Source: Limnanthes douglasii subsp. nivea (Eukaryota; Streptophyta; Magnoliopsida; Brassicales; Limnanthaceae). From it: a DNA stretch of 64,000 nucleotides. The stretch is taken from positions 81,762,273 through 81,826,272 of the forward strand of contig JAUPFV010000003.1 of assembly GCA_036936605.1 (NCBI GenBank). The letters are read 5' to 3'. The notes beneath the pieces are model-generated. The model saw only the letters and a list, made by a program, of their open reading frames with translations, searched no databases and was not told where the DNA came from. A program made the translations under genes and the position numbers. This document shows positions 11,510-23,999 of this stretch, piece by piece. How positions within the stretch are numbered: the first letter of the stretch is position 1; each line of letters starts with the position of its first letter.

Positions 11510-12705
11510 AGTATACTTAGCTCTTCAGGAAGAATTATCCAGACCATCTAGAAAGCTCTAGTCTATCGGTGGTTTTGTTTCCCTGATATATTTCCAAGAA
11601 CACATTGGTTGCATTTAATTTGGCCTCAGATCCATCCATCTGGACCCTAAGGCTTTTAAGAGTCCGAGTAACCTTCTTCTTTCGTAATTGATGAGCCAAC
11701 CGCTCATATCTATGTAGTCTAAAAACGTAACAGCCAATAAAAATCTGACATTCATTTCTCTACGAATATGGGATAAGTCTGGAGTCTGGAGTCTGAAAAT
11801 CTCTTCAGCACCCATAATATTATGGTACTTATTTGTCCAGAAAAATTTGATACGTCTGAAGTCTTATAATCTCTTCGAATCTCTTAGTGTTAAGTCATCA
11901 CTTTTTATTTAAAAAGGATGTGACTAAAATTTATAAACAACCTTCTATTGATGTCTCGGCACTCTTTTCATTGTGCTACGTCATTCAAAATTGAGTAAAC
12001 GCACTTTCATACAAACAATAATGCAGTATCACGACACTTACTTTATGAGGATCCGGTACGCACATTTACAATACCTACCTTCGGTGGGAGCACAAATTCA
12101 TAAGGGTTAGAACTAAAAACACTTGACGCTTGTTTTTCAAAAAAGAAAGCAATAAGTGTGAAGACTCTTAGCTTCCAATAAATTAAATAACTGTAGGTTA
12201 ACATTAGTTAACAGGGTTGTGCTGTTATGGAATACTTTAATGTTACACTATTATGTGATGTATTATACCCAAAAAAACTGGACTATGCACAACATTCAGT
12301 ACCATGTGGCTTGAGGTGGCAATGATGTGTAAGATGGAATTCCCAAATCCTATCCTCAATGTAAAACGAGACAACGAGACCATGTTCCTCTTCTCATCAA
12401 ACAAATCAAAAATAAAATTTGGATACTCTAGATACAACTCAATGGCAGACAATATGTCCCCGCAGGGTCTTTACCTTTGCAGTTGATCACTTTATTATAC
12501 TCATAGAACCCCCCCGTGTGAATAAGTGAAGCATCCATCATGAATAAAGAAATAATAATCAAAACAGCATACATCAGACATTCATCAACAAAATAACAAA
12601 ATAGCGTTGATGGTCTAGTTTTGGTCATCAAAACAAAAAAATGGCTATAAGTTAAGATAGCGAGCAATATTCAATGCAAAACCAAATAAATCTTTATGAA
12701 GCAGA
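11510..12705. repeat. Diverged 1.2-kb direct repeat, copy A
   Basis: This stretch aligns with 14870-16110 in the same order and orientation. Shared blocks include CTCTACGAATATGGGATAAG (copy B: ATCTACGAATATGGGATAAG), AGCACAAATTCATAAGGGTT, TACTCTAGATACAAC and CCTTTGCAGTTGATCA. There are many substitutions and indels. Inside each copy a loose 65-75-bp motif around GGATAAGTCTGGAGTCT recurs two or three times. No TG...CA ends, primer site or polypurine tract frame the pair, so LTR identity is unsupported. Short minus-strand open frames show helical segments but no known domain. Confidence 0.8.
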
Positions 12706-12984
12706 GCATCATTCTTCTGCGGGACAATTTTATGGAGGGTCATTTATATTAATTTCTTAATTACCAAAACTTTTAAAGTCTATGATCCATAAGAAAATTA
12801 ATAACTTTCTAGTGGGCGTTTAAATTAATTTCTTAGTTTCACCTACCAGTCAACGAAACCTTATTCATGCATCACCATTTAATTATTCAAGCATACACGT
12901 TTTAATTCACAAATCTTCATACAACATCTAGAATGCGTAAATAATTAAAAAAATTTGTAAAAAAATTAGATACCATAAATTAAT

Positions 12985-13160
12985 AAGACAATTAATTTAT
13001 ATAAAAAAATCTAAAAAAATCGAACAAATTGTACTCCCTAATTGTTGCAGGGCATGACCGTCCGCCCAGCCCTGCAGCAAACCTAATGTGAATCCAAAAA
13101 ATAAGATTTTTAAAGCTCTGATATCAATTTTTATATTTTATTTGAAATCGAATAAAATCA
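12985..13160. repeat. Short duplicated segment, copy 1
   Basis: Shares ATTGTACTCCCTAATTG and AATCCAAAAAATAAGATTTT with 13406-13580, offset about 417 bp, same orientation. Confidence 0.9.
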
Positions 13161-13405
13161 TTAAAACAAAACGTAGAAAATTATTAAATAAATATATTGC
13201 AACAATAGTACCATTCGGATATAGAAACAAAAAAACCCAAAAAACTCCACTTTCTTCTTTTGATTTCTCTCTTTCATATGAGACCTCACGATCCTCTAAG
13301 ATTAAATATTTCTAAAATGTTTAGCTTTTCTAGAAATGACTCTCTTTTGGTTTTGAGCGCTCATACTATTTGTAATTTTTAACTTTATGCTGAGTCAACA
13401 TTAAC

Positions 13406-13580
13406 ACGATTAATTTATATAAAAAATTCAAAAAAATCGAACAAATTGTACTCCCTAATTGATGCAGGGCATGGTCGTCCACCTAGCACTGCAGCAAACC
13501 TAATGCGAATCCAAAAAATAAGATTTTTAAAGCTGTGATATCAATTGTTATATTTTATTTGAAATCAAATCAAATGATTG
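13406..13580. repeat. Short duplicated segment, copy 2
   Basis: Second copy of the 12985-13160 segment; differences are scattered point changes. Confidence 0.9.
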
Positions 13581-13788
13581 AGCATTAATTATCGTTATAA
13601 TCTTACACGTGTTCCGATAACATTTTATCAAGTCGCATTTTTTTTTCAATTTTTTTTTTTTGACTTTTTTTACATATATTTATATAAATTCGGATATCCT
13701 AAAGTAACTATTTGATTTCTTATTTATTATAGGAAGCTTATCCAATATTATTAATTCAAGTAAATAACACGGCTAATTACTAGTAGAC

Positions 13789-13791
<3 letters not shown>

Positions 13792-13871
<80 letters not shown>
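13792..13871. repeat. (AT)n microsatellite
   Basis: About 40 uninterrupted AT dinucleotides. Such tracts are polymorphic and can form cruciform structures. Confidence 0.98.
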
Positions 13872-13875
<4 letters not shown>

Positions 13876-14667
13876 CAAAAGATAGTTACCAATAACAACC
13901 TACAATAAATTAAAAATATCAATAGCCACCCAATTAACAAGTTTGATGAAAACGGTTTCCAACATAAAATTTTCCAACAATACCTTCTGGATATAAAAAC
14001 AGAAAACCTAAAAAACTTTCTTCTGTGTGCGGATTTTTCAAAATTCACGAATCTTTCAGATTAAAGATTAACTTTCAGTGAAACGCGAGCATTTCAACTT
14101 TAAGAAACTATTAGATCAGGTTGTCACAAAAAAAAATTATTTTATTTCGTCTTAAATTTTTCAATTTTGTTGTTCGTCGTTATTTATAACCTTTAAAACT
14201 CCATATATTTCAAACCATAACGTAAAAAAATTCTAAAAATACAATTATTCCGTTATTTATAAAACGAACAAAACTAGATGCATGAGTTATACTATTTTTT
14301 GAATTTTTGTTAGGACTGCATTTGGTTGTGAAATTAAGAGTAATTTGGTCTGGAAAAAAATGCGTTCCAGATGCAAAATGATGTGTAATTGGGTTGTAAA
14401 AAATCAAACGTGTTACAATTGGGTAATTAAACAGAAACCACATACAACGCTTAATATCAACCAACTATTCGGTGATATCCGAGCATCTTTGAAAAAATGT
14501 GGCCTTCGTCGACATAATTAGTAACAATAAAAAAGTGTCTAACATAATTTTTTTAGGATCTCTTTTTTTATCTTGTATTGTAAGGAAAATTCCTAGCACA
14601 ATCTCAACATTACCTTCTCCAACATTTCCAAACGCAATCATAGGTACATCACCAGTTATAAGTGAAG

Positions 14668-14704
14668 GCGTCAAGGGTTGTAGCTGCGTCAAGGGTTGTA
14701 GCTC
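14668..14704. repeat. Short tandem duplication
   Basis: The 18-base unit GCGTCAAGGGTTGTAGCT is present in two adjacent, near-identical copies. Confidence 0.85.
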
Positions 14705-14869
14705 ACTCAAGTATTTTTGCTCCGTCACTCTTCAAACTAAATTTTGGACACTTCATCTAAAGATCCATAAGCAAAGCGCTTTCAGCCTTATGCATAGCAG
14801 CTTTTGTTGAGCCACGCAAGATGGCATAAAACTTGGTGGTAATCACAGATCATTCAGCCGTTTCGGCTT

Positions 14870-16110
14870 GTAAACTTAGTTCTTCATGAAGAAGGATCCA
14901 TACAATCTAAAAAAGCTTTAGTCGGTCGTCTAACGCTAACCAGGCATTGGATGCTTTAATTTTGTTTGACATTTATCCACTTAGACTTAAGGCTTTTATG
15001 AGTCTCAGTAACCTTCTCCTTTAGCAAATTGATGAGTTAACCGCTTCTGGAAAAATATTTTGAAAAAAAAAACCAATAATTATTTGCCGATTATTTGCTT
15101 CCGACCACTGGATCCCCCTCTTCATAATTAACAAATGCTCTGGCATTCATTTATCTACGAATATGGGATAAGTCTAGAGTCTGAGAACTTCTTTAGCACC
15201 CCTAATGTTCCAGTATTTATTTCTCCACAAAGATGAGATAAGTCTGGATTCTAATACTCTTTTTTGCTCCCTTAATGTTACGGCGTCTTTTTTGAAGTCG
15301 GATAAGACTGAAATCTCTCAGCTTCCCTTTATTGATGTCCCGATACTATTTTTATTATGGTACGTCATTCGAAATTTAGTATATGCACTTTCATACAACA
15401 AATAATATTGTGTCATGGCACTTACTATATAGGTATATATGTGCACATTGAAAACATCCATTCGGAAGAAGCACAAATTCATAAGGGTTAAAAATGAAAA
15501 TATTATGCACCTGTTTTTCACAAAAGCAAGGGATATGTCTGAAAACTCTTACATCCAACAAAATAAATAAAACTGGGATAACATTAGTCAACAGCATTGT
15601 GCTGCTATGGAAGACTCTAATGTTACATAAATTCATGATGCATCATACAAAAAAGGATCAGATTGGACAAGATCAAATTGGACACGCCCAACACTCAGTA
15701 CAACGTGGTTTGAAGTGGCAATGACGCGTAAGATGGAAATTTTGAATCATTTCCTCAATACCAAAGGAGACCACGCGCATCTTCTTATCAAACAAACCAA
15801 AAATACTATTTTGGTACTCTAGATACAACCTAATGGGAGATCATTTGTCTGCGCAGGGATCTCTTCCTTTGCAGTTGATCATTTTATTGTACTCACAAAA
15901 CCACATTGTGAATGAAGAAGGCATTCTCTATGAATAAAGAAATAATAATCATCATGTCATTCATTTGGCATTCATGAACAAAATAACAAAATATCACCAA
16001 GGGGCTACATTTGGTCATCAAAACAAAACACATAAATGAGTATACACCAGTAAAGCAAACAGGATTTAACAGAAAACCAAACAAAGGTGTTATGAATGAG
16101 TCGAATAGTA
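14870..16110. repeat. Diverged 1.2-kb direct repeat, copy B
   Basis: Partner of 11510-12705. The GGATAAG-type internal motif is clearest here, with three consecutive units at about 15165, 15235 and 15299. The copy ends just before the third Copia LTR. Confidence 0.8.
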
Positions 16111-16146
16111 CCTTGACAGTGTATCGTGCTCGGCGGTAAAGTTTTG

Positions 16147-16994
16147 TGTCATTAACAACCTGTAATACAATGGATGATTTTCCTAAAAGAGTTTATGAGC
16201 CCATTAGGCCCACTGTCTAGTAAGTCTATTAATTCCCTATAAATAGACTACTAAGGCTACACAAAACATAATCTGAAATCTGTACATTTTCTACAATAGT
16301 GAAACTCTTTTTTATGGCGGCGCCCGTGGATGTAGACAATTGTCGAACCACATTAAATCTTGTGTTCATTTAAGTTTTTCCTTCATATATGTTCTGTGTT
16401 TGAGCTATTTTGTGATAATTGCATAGTAATTTAATAACAAAATTGGTATCAGAGCCACATGCTGAAATTAGGGCTTTTGCAATTAGGGTTTCACAATGGC
16501 GTCTACGGCAACAAAATACATGATTGAAAAAATTTGATGGGGGATCCAGCTTTGTGTTGTGGAAGATTAAACTGAAATCTTCATTGGTACTGCAAGGTTT
16601 GTGGAAGGCTGTGGAGAATAAGTTACCAGAAGAGATGAAAGAAGAGGAGAAGCAAGATCTTCAAGAAAGGGCTTTGTGCTGGATTTTAATAAGTGTGAAA
16701 GATAATGTGCTTCGCGAGATTAGTGGTGAGAAGACTGCTGCCTGCGCATGGAAAAATCTAGGAGATCTTTACTCAGAGGAATTTGTAGTAAACTGATTAT
16801 ACTTGAAGAATCGTTTGTATGATTTCAGATTGAAAGACGGTATGTACATAACAGAGCACTTAGATAATTTTAAATCATTTATAATGGAATTGGAGAACAT
16901 AGATATGAATATTGAGGATGAGGATCAAGCTTTGTTTGTATTGAGATCGTTACCAGCTCTCTATGAAAACTTCGCCACCATAACAAAAGGGTAG
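16147..16994 (+). mobile_element. Truncated third Copia element: 5' LTR, primer site and gag
   Basis: A candidate 293-bp LTR (16147-16439) starts TGTCATTAA and ends TTAATAACA, an inverted pair with one mismatch. It contains TATAAATAG near 16240 and the CGTGGATGTAGACAATTG-type motif common in plant Copia LTRs. The primer site TGGTATCAGAGC is at 16444-16455. Gag follows from ATG 16496. No protease, integrase, RT or second LTR was found downstream. Confidence 0.85.
16496..16994 (+). pseudogene. Copia gag fragment
   Basis: It reads MASTATKYMIEK, then a one-base gain in an A run shifts the frame, then FDGGSSFVLWKIKLKSSL, the hallmark N-terminus of Copia Gag (UBN2 family). The frame continues LQGLWKAVENKLPEE, an in-frame TGA at 16794-16796, then LKNRLYDFRLKDG and ENIDMNIEDEDQALFVLRSL. 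The family pattern stops at about 16994, where unrelated sequence begins. Confidence 0.9.
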
Positions 16995-19900
16995 TCCAAT
17001 AGAGCATCATTTTTCTTAGGGAGAATTTTCTTTTTCTTTTGTTGCATGAGCATGATCAATTACAGTAGTGTAATTATCTTCGTCACCATCACCTTCACCT
17101 TGTTGCACGTTGAATGCATGGCCCTCGACTTGTTCCTCTTGTACCAAACCATCTGCAGTTTCGTCGTCTTTTCGAGAATAATCACAACATTTTCAATGAC
17201 CGCACAAAAGGGAATGGAGGTAGCACTAAGTTCCACTTTTCCTTCTGAGATTGTTATAGATCAGCCTCAACTCCTTAGGGATTCGACATCTCACCTATAA
17301 CGGCCCTCGGTTCTACAAGATCAAATATCCTTCTTCAGGGCCATGATAGTTAGTTCATCTGGACATTTTCTTCTCGTCACATGTTGTTAGCGCAACCTCA
17401 ATATGTGCAATATCACATTAATAAAAAAACTTACATGGTATCAATGTTTTCACCTCTCTGATCGCATGATTTTTTTTTATTCTCTCCGTCGTTGGATCTA
17501 TTATAAATTTTGTTTCGTCATCTACGGCTATATCAAACGTATCAACATCCTAATATGGATACGAGCCTACTCATATTGTGTGTCGTCATAATCCCACCAT
17601 TATAAAATCACTCGATATCATTGGCGTCTCTGTACGTAAAAATATGTTCGTCCAATGCATCATGAGCTTGTCCTAATATAGTGGCTCAAACCTTGGACGA
17701 AGTTCCCACAACTTGGGCTTTTCAGGCATCCAACACAATCGTTGGAACACATTGCAATTGCCGCTTAATACTCTAACAACTAATATTCGTTGAGGTTTCG
17801 GCTCTACATAGCTAAGTAGCGTATCTTTTGAATTTTTTATTATAACAAAATTGAATGCACATTAGGTTTACCGACCAAACATTACCGTAATATAGGCCTA
17901 TGAGCCGAGAAGAAACATCAACAAGGCTTACGAGCTGAGCTTCAATAATATTAAGCTTTTAAGCTGATGTGATCAAAATTTGGGCTTTATTCAAATTCAA
18001 TTTCCTTTAGGCTTTAATCAAACTCAATTTCCTTACACCCATTATGTCTAAAATCGGACCATATTTTGTTTTCGCTTTCTAAAAAATAAGTATAAATACT
18101 TTAATGTTTTAAGAGTGACTATATCTAATAAAGTAAAACGCATTCTTCAATATCTTACCTGCTATGGTATTACTTTCTTTAGTATAAAAACGGAGATGTC
18201 TTAGCAAATATTTTCTACAACCAACCAAAGGCTAAGACTAAGATCTCTTAGCATACTCTTATAACACTCTTGGAATTTATTTTTAATGTTACAAAATTCA
18301 ACAATAAGTCTCATTAATCCAAGATCCATCAACAACTATAAATAATAATGATCTTAATCTCTTAAAGCATTAAAGATGTTGAAAATAATATATCGAAAGA
18401 AAAAAAACTAGTAATATGCGGGGTACTAGCTCGAATGTATATTTCACAAGAGAGTTATATCTTCCATTTTTTTTTATAAAATATTATTTTGACTTGGTAG
18501 ATTAAAATGAAAGTTCAAACTCACTTTCTCTAGTCTTTCTCTCGTATTTCGTAGAGAGCTAGGGGGCTACTGCATGATATTTACAAGCAACACAAATAAA
18601 TTTTGTTTTTCGAGATGAGCTTTTAAAACCAAATAAACAAAGCAAACAAATTTCAAGGTAACGTCAAAACTCTAGCAACATGTTACATGTTTTGGTACTC
18701 TTTTCATCGTGGAAAAATATAGTTTATTTTCTCAATGAAGGTATTAGTCGGCAATGGGGTTTCCACGTAGGTTGAAACTGCGTCAACATGGATTAGATCT
18801 AGAAGATCTCCAAAGTTAGTCTGGCTAGAGTAGAATTCCAATATACTAAGGTATTCAAAGACTCTTAGGAGTTCAACCAAATAAAGCTATTATATTTCTT
18901 AGTATACTTTGGGATTGGACATTCTAAGTCAACAAAGAAGAGCATTGAAGATACTCGACAAGTTTTAGGAAACACTCGTAAAGAAAAACAGTCAGCAAAA
19001 TTGAACACTACTCAAGGAGAAATTTCTCGATTCTTTCGGAGGGACTAGAGGGGATACTAATAAAGACGGATTTCACCACATCAGTTGAAGCCTCATATCA
19101 ATAAGCATACTTGGCCTACCCTTATGTCACTTCTATCTTCACAACACCTTTACCCGTGCATTTTCCCGTTCTACATTAAAACATCCACCATATGTTTTCT
19201 TAACCTATAGGTTTAATTTGATCTCAAGTTTTGTATTATAGCTATATTCGTGGGAAATTAACCATGTAAAAATGGACTAACTCGCCCAAACTTCAAGTTA
19301 AACTTGCGACCTTGAGAATCACGGTTGCATATCGCTGCTCAGCTTGGTTTAATAGTGGACCAGTGAAAATTTCAATCTAAATATGAATCTGAAGTGGAAT
19401 TTAAATTAATATAAAAAAATAAATATATTATAAGAAACTTCCTAACATTTAAAAAATAAAGAGTGGTGATCATCGGAGATCAATAAGGACCTTCAAGTTT
19501 TAAGGGTTTCCAAACATAGGTGTGGTAAAGGTCATATTATACTAACAACAGATGTTTTGCTCCAGCCAAATGAGCAGCATGTTTTATCAGCAATACCTGG
19601 ACTTCAACCAAATTACCAGCAAGCTCTTCTGAGGTTCTAGACGAACCATCAATAGGACCTTCAAGTTTTCCAGGATTTTAACCAAATCCTCAAAGAGCTT
19701 CTTTGGTGTTCTAGTTAAACTAACAAAAAAATATTATTATACCACCAGGGGATCAGCCTAGATATTAGCATGATCACATAATCCATTCGGGTCCATTAAA
19801 ATCATTAACAATCGATATTTCAAAGAAAAAATAGTACCACTCTTTCGGTTGACAAATGATAGGGGTCATGATATCAACAGGACTACCCGTTCATCAGAAA

Positions 19901-20080
19901 AACAAACAAGAATAGGTTAAGTGTTATTTTAGATGATGATGATAACTTGTTCAATAAAGAGTCTTCATTAGCTTCAGATATCTTATATGAATATTAGCCA
20001 CCAACAACCATAAGATGGATAAATATAGTGGCAATCGAGACTTTAAACATCATATAGAGTAATTTATAAGCGAGACGATG
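16995..20080. other. Unassigned decayed sequence
   Basis: No gene is supported. On the minus strand 17035-17170 encodes a short acidic stretch (VQQGEGDGDEDNYTTV) of unknown origin. At 18556-18575 GAGAGCTAGGGGGCTACTGCATG resembles the polypurine-tract/LTR junction of the Tat element at 30924-30940 (AAAAAAGGGGCTACTGATGAG), so an old LTR may begin at 18571. TATAAATA-like boxes near 18090 would suit a relic LTR. The rest is AT-rich without visible structure. Confidence 0.4.
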
Positions 20081-20085
20081 CGGGG

Positions 20086-20490
20086 CGGGGCGGAATATCT
20101 GTAAATAAGATGTTATCATTTATGGATGCATATTGTGGATACAACCAAATACAGATGTATAAATATGATCATGAGAACATAACTTTTATCACGAAAAATG
20201 AACTATATTTCCACAAACTAATGCCATTTATGTTGAAGAACATTGGGGATACGTGTCAATGACTTATAAACGAGATTTTTGAAATAAAACTTGGTCGAGA
20301 CATACAAGATTATATTGACAACATGTTGGTTACCCCCATTAAGAAGAATATCATTTGAATGACGTGTCCGAAACATTTTCTAATACCAAACTTATTAATC
20401 TAAATATCAATCCAAAGAAATCAATTTTTGAAGTCAAGTCTGGCAATTTTCTCGAGTTCATTGTCAATGAAAAAGGCATTAAAGTTGTTC
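20086..20490 (+). pseudogene. Decayed Gypsy reverse transcriptase fragment
   Basis: The translation follows the Gypsy RT palm region: LSFMDAYCGYNQIQM, ITFITKNELYFHKLMPF, DYIDNML (YIDD changed to YIDN), and a degraded block matching the 'LNPKK..F.V.SGNFL.F.V' region. Stops and one frame change are present. The style matches the Tat element downstream (MDAFSGYNHI), so this is probably an older relative. Nothing else of the element is readable nearby except perhaps the coiled-coil stretch at 21050-21520. Confidence 0.85.
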
Positions 20491-22030
20491 CTAGTAAAGG
20501 AAATAAAACATGATAACTGGTAAAATTCACTTCATATATAAAAAATAAAAATTACCCCAAACATATAAAATTTGGTCATAAAATTTCCCCAATCATGAAG
20601 AATTTTGGTCACGGGATTACCTTCGGGCTTATAAAAACACCAAGCTAATAACATGTGATATAGTACCTACTGGGGATTTTCTCCAACCTGCGAGATCAAA
20701 ACTCCACCTTTGGCAGACTATGTAGTGGCTTTGGAAATCTCATATTTGGCTCATCTGAAGGACGGGAGAAAAATCATTTCGCCAAGTTGCACAATAATCG
20801 GATCAACAGCATCCGTACAACCTTTTTAATCTTTGGCCAGTCATGTCAACTATTGTTTTTAAGCTTCCGTATGTTATTCATAACCATATAACATTTTTCC
20901 ATTGTGGTTATAAGAGGTTCACGTTTGATAAAACTGTATTCGCATATATATTTTTTCCTTTCTTCATTTTCATAAGGAGTTTAGTGTTGATTTTAGGATA
21001 TTATGCATGGAATAGAAGCACAATTCTTTTTCCAACCTTGTGAACATCATATTTGACTTTTCCAAGCATTTCTTTCATAAAAACTAGCCTCCACTTTAGC
21101 TTGTTCACCATATTTTGCAGCTAAAGTATCTTTCAGCTTCTTTTTGGGATAAGGCCTCTTCCAGTTGTATTCGTAACTCTTCCTTTTCAAATTAAGCTAC
21201 TATTAATTCAGCCACAAGAAATCGTTGTACTTTAACTAATTTAGCGTTAACAACATTTAACTTATTGTGGCCTGAGGAATGAATTCGACCTCGATAAGAA
21301 TCATCATGTGAAGAAAATCTGCAAGGCTGAACAATAACAAGTATTGTTGGGTGATAGCCTTAAATACCCGAAGAAATTTTGAAATCAAGAAAGCCTTAGA
21401 CGACATTTGGCCTTCAAGAAGAGTCATGGTCTTAGTCTTAGCTTGAAGTTCATCTCTCGATACATCTTTGGTCATCATCTTATTTTGAAGCTCATTATTT
21501 CCATTTTGCTTTGGCATTTATTTCTATTTAAAGGTTCACCTTTCAATTATGCACTATCTTCAAACAACTCACCATCAGCCTCTAATATAGGTCGAAGATC
21601 AAGCATAAAGAACGCATGATTTTTACATGTTTGATGTTGTATAGTCAAGGCATTAAGAAACGTTTATAATAGCCATTCAAAGAGACATCAAAAAATATTT
21701 TGCGTACAACAGAACTACAAATAAATGTCTGGATTTACCTTTACCTCCAAGTTCATCTTCATTTTGTCTAAATCCACAGGTGAAAGGGGGATCGGTAATT
21801 TTCTCACGATGGACGGAGTAGCAAATTGGCTCACGACTTCAGGAATCTGCTCCAATGCATGTACAAGTGGTTTAAGCGTCCTAGTTAGATCAACATTAAA
21901 AAATTTATCATTTGGCATCTCAAAGTTTTCCCCAAAATCAACACATCTTGTAATACCTCTGGAGGGATGAAGAGATCAGTTCTGGATGCTCAGAGTTTTT
22001 GGTTGTAAAAGATGCAGCATCTCTCATGGA
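20491..22030 (-). other. Spacer with possible antisense coiled-coil relic
   Basis: No clear gene. On the minus strand about 21060-21215 encodes EELRIQLEEALSQKEAE, and after a frame change KLKDTLAAKYGEQAKVE, a coiled-coil pattern like the end of the antisense ORF at 27.6-30.6 kb. A minus frame at 21257-21517 (NELQNKMMTKDVSRDELQ) fits the same idea. If so, this is the 3' antisense ORF of the older Tat relic whose RT lies at 20.1-20.5 kb. The evidence is suggestive only. Confidence 0.4.
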
Positions 22031-22039
22031 CTTTAGCCG

Positions 22040-23290
22040 TTGTCTGCCAAGATACTGTCCGGAAACCTTTTCAAAAGGTTTGACAGTACTAGAATGGAGA
22101 TGTATGATGGGAGTAAAAATCTGAACAACCATCTGGAGCAGTTTAAAAACTTCATGATGAATTTTGATGATGATGAGAAACTTTTGTATAGAGCCTTCTC
22201 CCAATATTTTACGGGGAGTGCTCTTAAGTGGTACAACAATTTACCCTAGGGTTGTATCAGAAACTTTGATATATTCTGGGTTGCCTTCCGAAGACAATTT
22301 TTGGGGAGTAAGAAGGTGAAGGGAAATGGAGATACCATCATCAATTGCGCCTAAGAACCAAATGAGTCCTTGAAGGACTATATAAGTCGATTCGTAAATA
22401 CTAAGAATGGGTTAGCAGATTGCTTCGAGTAGGTGGCAATTGCTTCCTTAAGACAAGGTTTGAATCCTGGGAATCTGGTCGATTCAGTGACAAGGAAGAA
22501 GACTATGACTTGGGGAGGTTTGTTGAATAAGGTGGGAAAGCAAATCGACGTGGATGAAACTAAGAAGACCAGGGTACACCGACTGGTGAGGTCTGCCCCA
22601 GCAGCTCAAAACCAAAACCAGTCCTGATACAAGGCTAAAGATTTCAACAGGGCCAAACAGACTCAATCCCGCCCAAATCCAGCTCAGAGCCAGCAGTCCA
22701 GGAATAAAAGAGGTCATTGGGTTCAACCGGAGAGGTTTGCGGAGTTAAAAGAAGATATGGCAACCATTTATAACAAGACTAAAGATGAGGTTCATTTCTG
22801 GAAACCAGTAGCACTCCAATCTCCAAGGGAAATTCGTAATAATTGTTTTTGCCAGTATCATCATGATATTTGCCATAATACCGAAGGCTGCATCACTTTA
22901 AAGCAAGAGGTGCTGAATATTATTGAAAGAGGAAAGCTGGGAGCTTATGCCAACAGAAGGAGTGGAAACAGGCCTCACAATGCTCCCCGAACTGGCCCTA
23001 CAAACAATGCGGGAACATCTGCTCCAGACGGGGGAATGGTGATCCTTGAAAGATTTGATGTTGATTCGGAATACTTGGATCCTGACCCAACCCGGAATAA
23101 AGTAGGGGTCATAACTGAACAAACTAAGACGGTGTCTGGACTCATAAGGTTTTTTGAGTCACTTACTATATATGGAGGGGATACCATGACTGTGCCGACT
23201 CCTTCTTCAAGGAAGAGGCATGTTCACACTTTGATCACTCAGTTAGAGAGAGACATGTCTTTTTATCAGTCCCAAACCCCTTTTTCGTTC
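22040..23290 (+). pseudogene. Gag of the Tat-type Gypsy element
   Basis: One reading frame runs through several stops. It begins after the missing N-terminus with MEMYDGSKNLNNHLEQFKNF, then GSALKWYNNLP, FWVAFRRQFLGSKK, ESLKDYISRFVN, SLRQGLNPGN. A basic, Gln-rich linker and the late Gag block CQYHHDICHNTEGCITLKQE follow; the latter has a Cys/His-rich pattern. The MYDG...HL..F, ALKWY.NLP and F...F pattern is typical of Gypsy Gag (Retrotrans_gag). Confidence 0.88.
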
Positions 23291-23715
23291 ATATTTTTTT
23301 ATGATGATGATTTAAGAAATATAGTTGGGCCTCATGAGGATGTTGTGGTGATAGGAGTTGTTATTGGGGGCAATGATATCAAACGAATTCTGGTAGATAC
23401 GGGCAGTTCGGCAAACATCCTCTTTTTAAGTTCTTACAAGCAGATGAAAAATCCAGTTGTTATTCAGCGTTCGAACAGAACCATTTTGGGCAGGGAGTTC
23501 TGCGGATGTAATCGGAGAATTCGAGGAGGAGGTACTGTTGGGCAAGGGACCTTTTAAAAAGATGGTCAGAGTATTATTCGTTGTGGTAGACTGCCTCACA
23601 TGTTACAATGCAATCTTTGGAAGGTCGTGGCTCTCTAGAATACATGTTGTGGCCTTAATACTTCACCAGTGTTTGAAGTATACGATTCAAGAGCAGGTGG
23701 GTGTTGTCTGAAGTA
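23290..23715 (+). pseudogene. Aspartic protease of the Tat-type element
   Basis: IKRILVDTGSSANILF at about 23380-23427 is a retropepsin active site with an intact DTGS. Near 23470 the frame shifts, and the second part continues as EVLLGKGPFKKMVRVLFVVVDCLTCYNAIFGRSWL, the usual Tat protease C-terminal block ahead of RT. Confidence 0.9.
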
Positions 23716-23999
23716 GTCAGAAGATAGCAAGGGAGTGTTATGCAACTGCACTTGCTCCTAAGACCTTGGGAGTTGTTCAAATCAGTGAAGATTAGCAGTT
23801 ACTGGGTCCTTCTGAGGGGAAGGGTGAGATTGATGACCCCAGAGAGGCCCCTGGCGTTTTAATACTAGTTGAAGAAGTTGAAATCCATTCCTTGGCAAAG
23901 GGTAGAAATGTTAAGGTTGGCTCCAAGATGGCGCCAGAATTAAAGAAAAAATTGTAGTCCTTTTTAACAAACAATCAACATGATTTTTCTTGGTGCAAT

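Larger units (their letters stand above)
12706..14869. other. AT-rich spacer between the two diverged repeat copies
   Basis: It holds a roughly 175-bp duplication (12985-13160 and 13406-13580), the (TA)n tract and poly(T) runs. Open frames up to 103 codons on both strands (14210-14810) have no recognisable motif. No gene is supported. Confidence 0.6.

Noticed and set aside
11510..16110. LTR retrotransposon formed by the two 1.2-kb repeats
   Set aside because: No TG...CA termini, primer-binding site, polypurine tract or coding domains lie between them.
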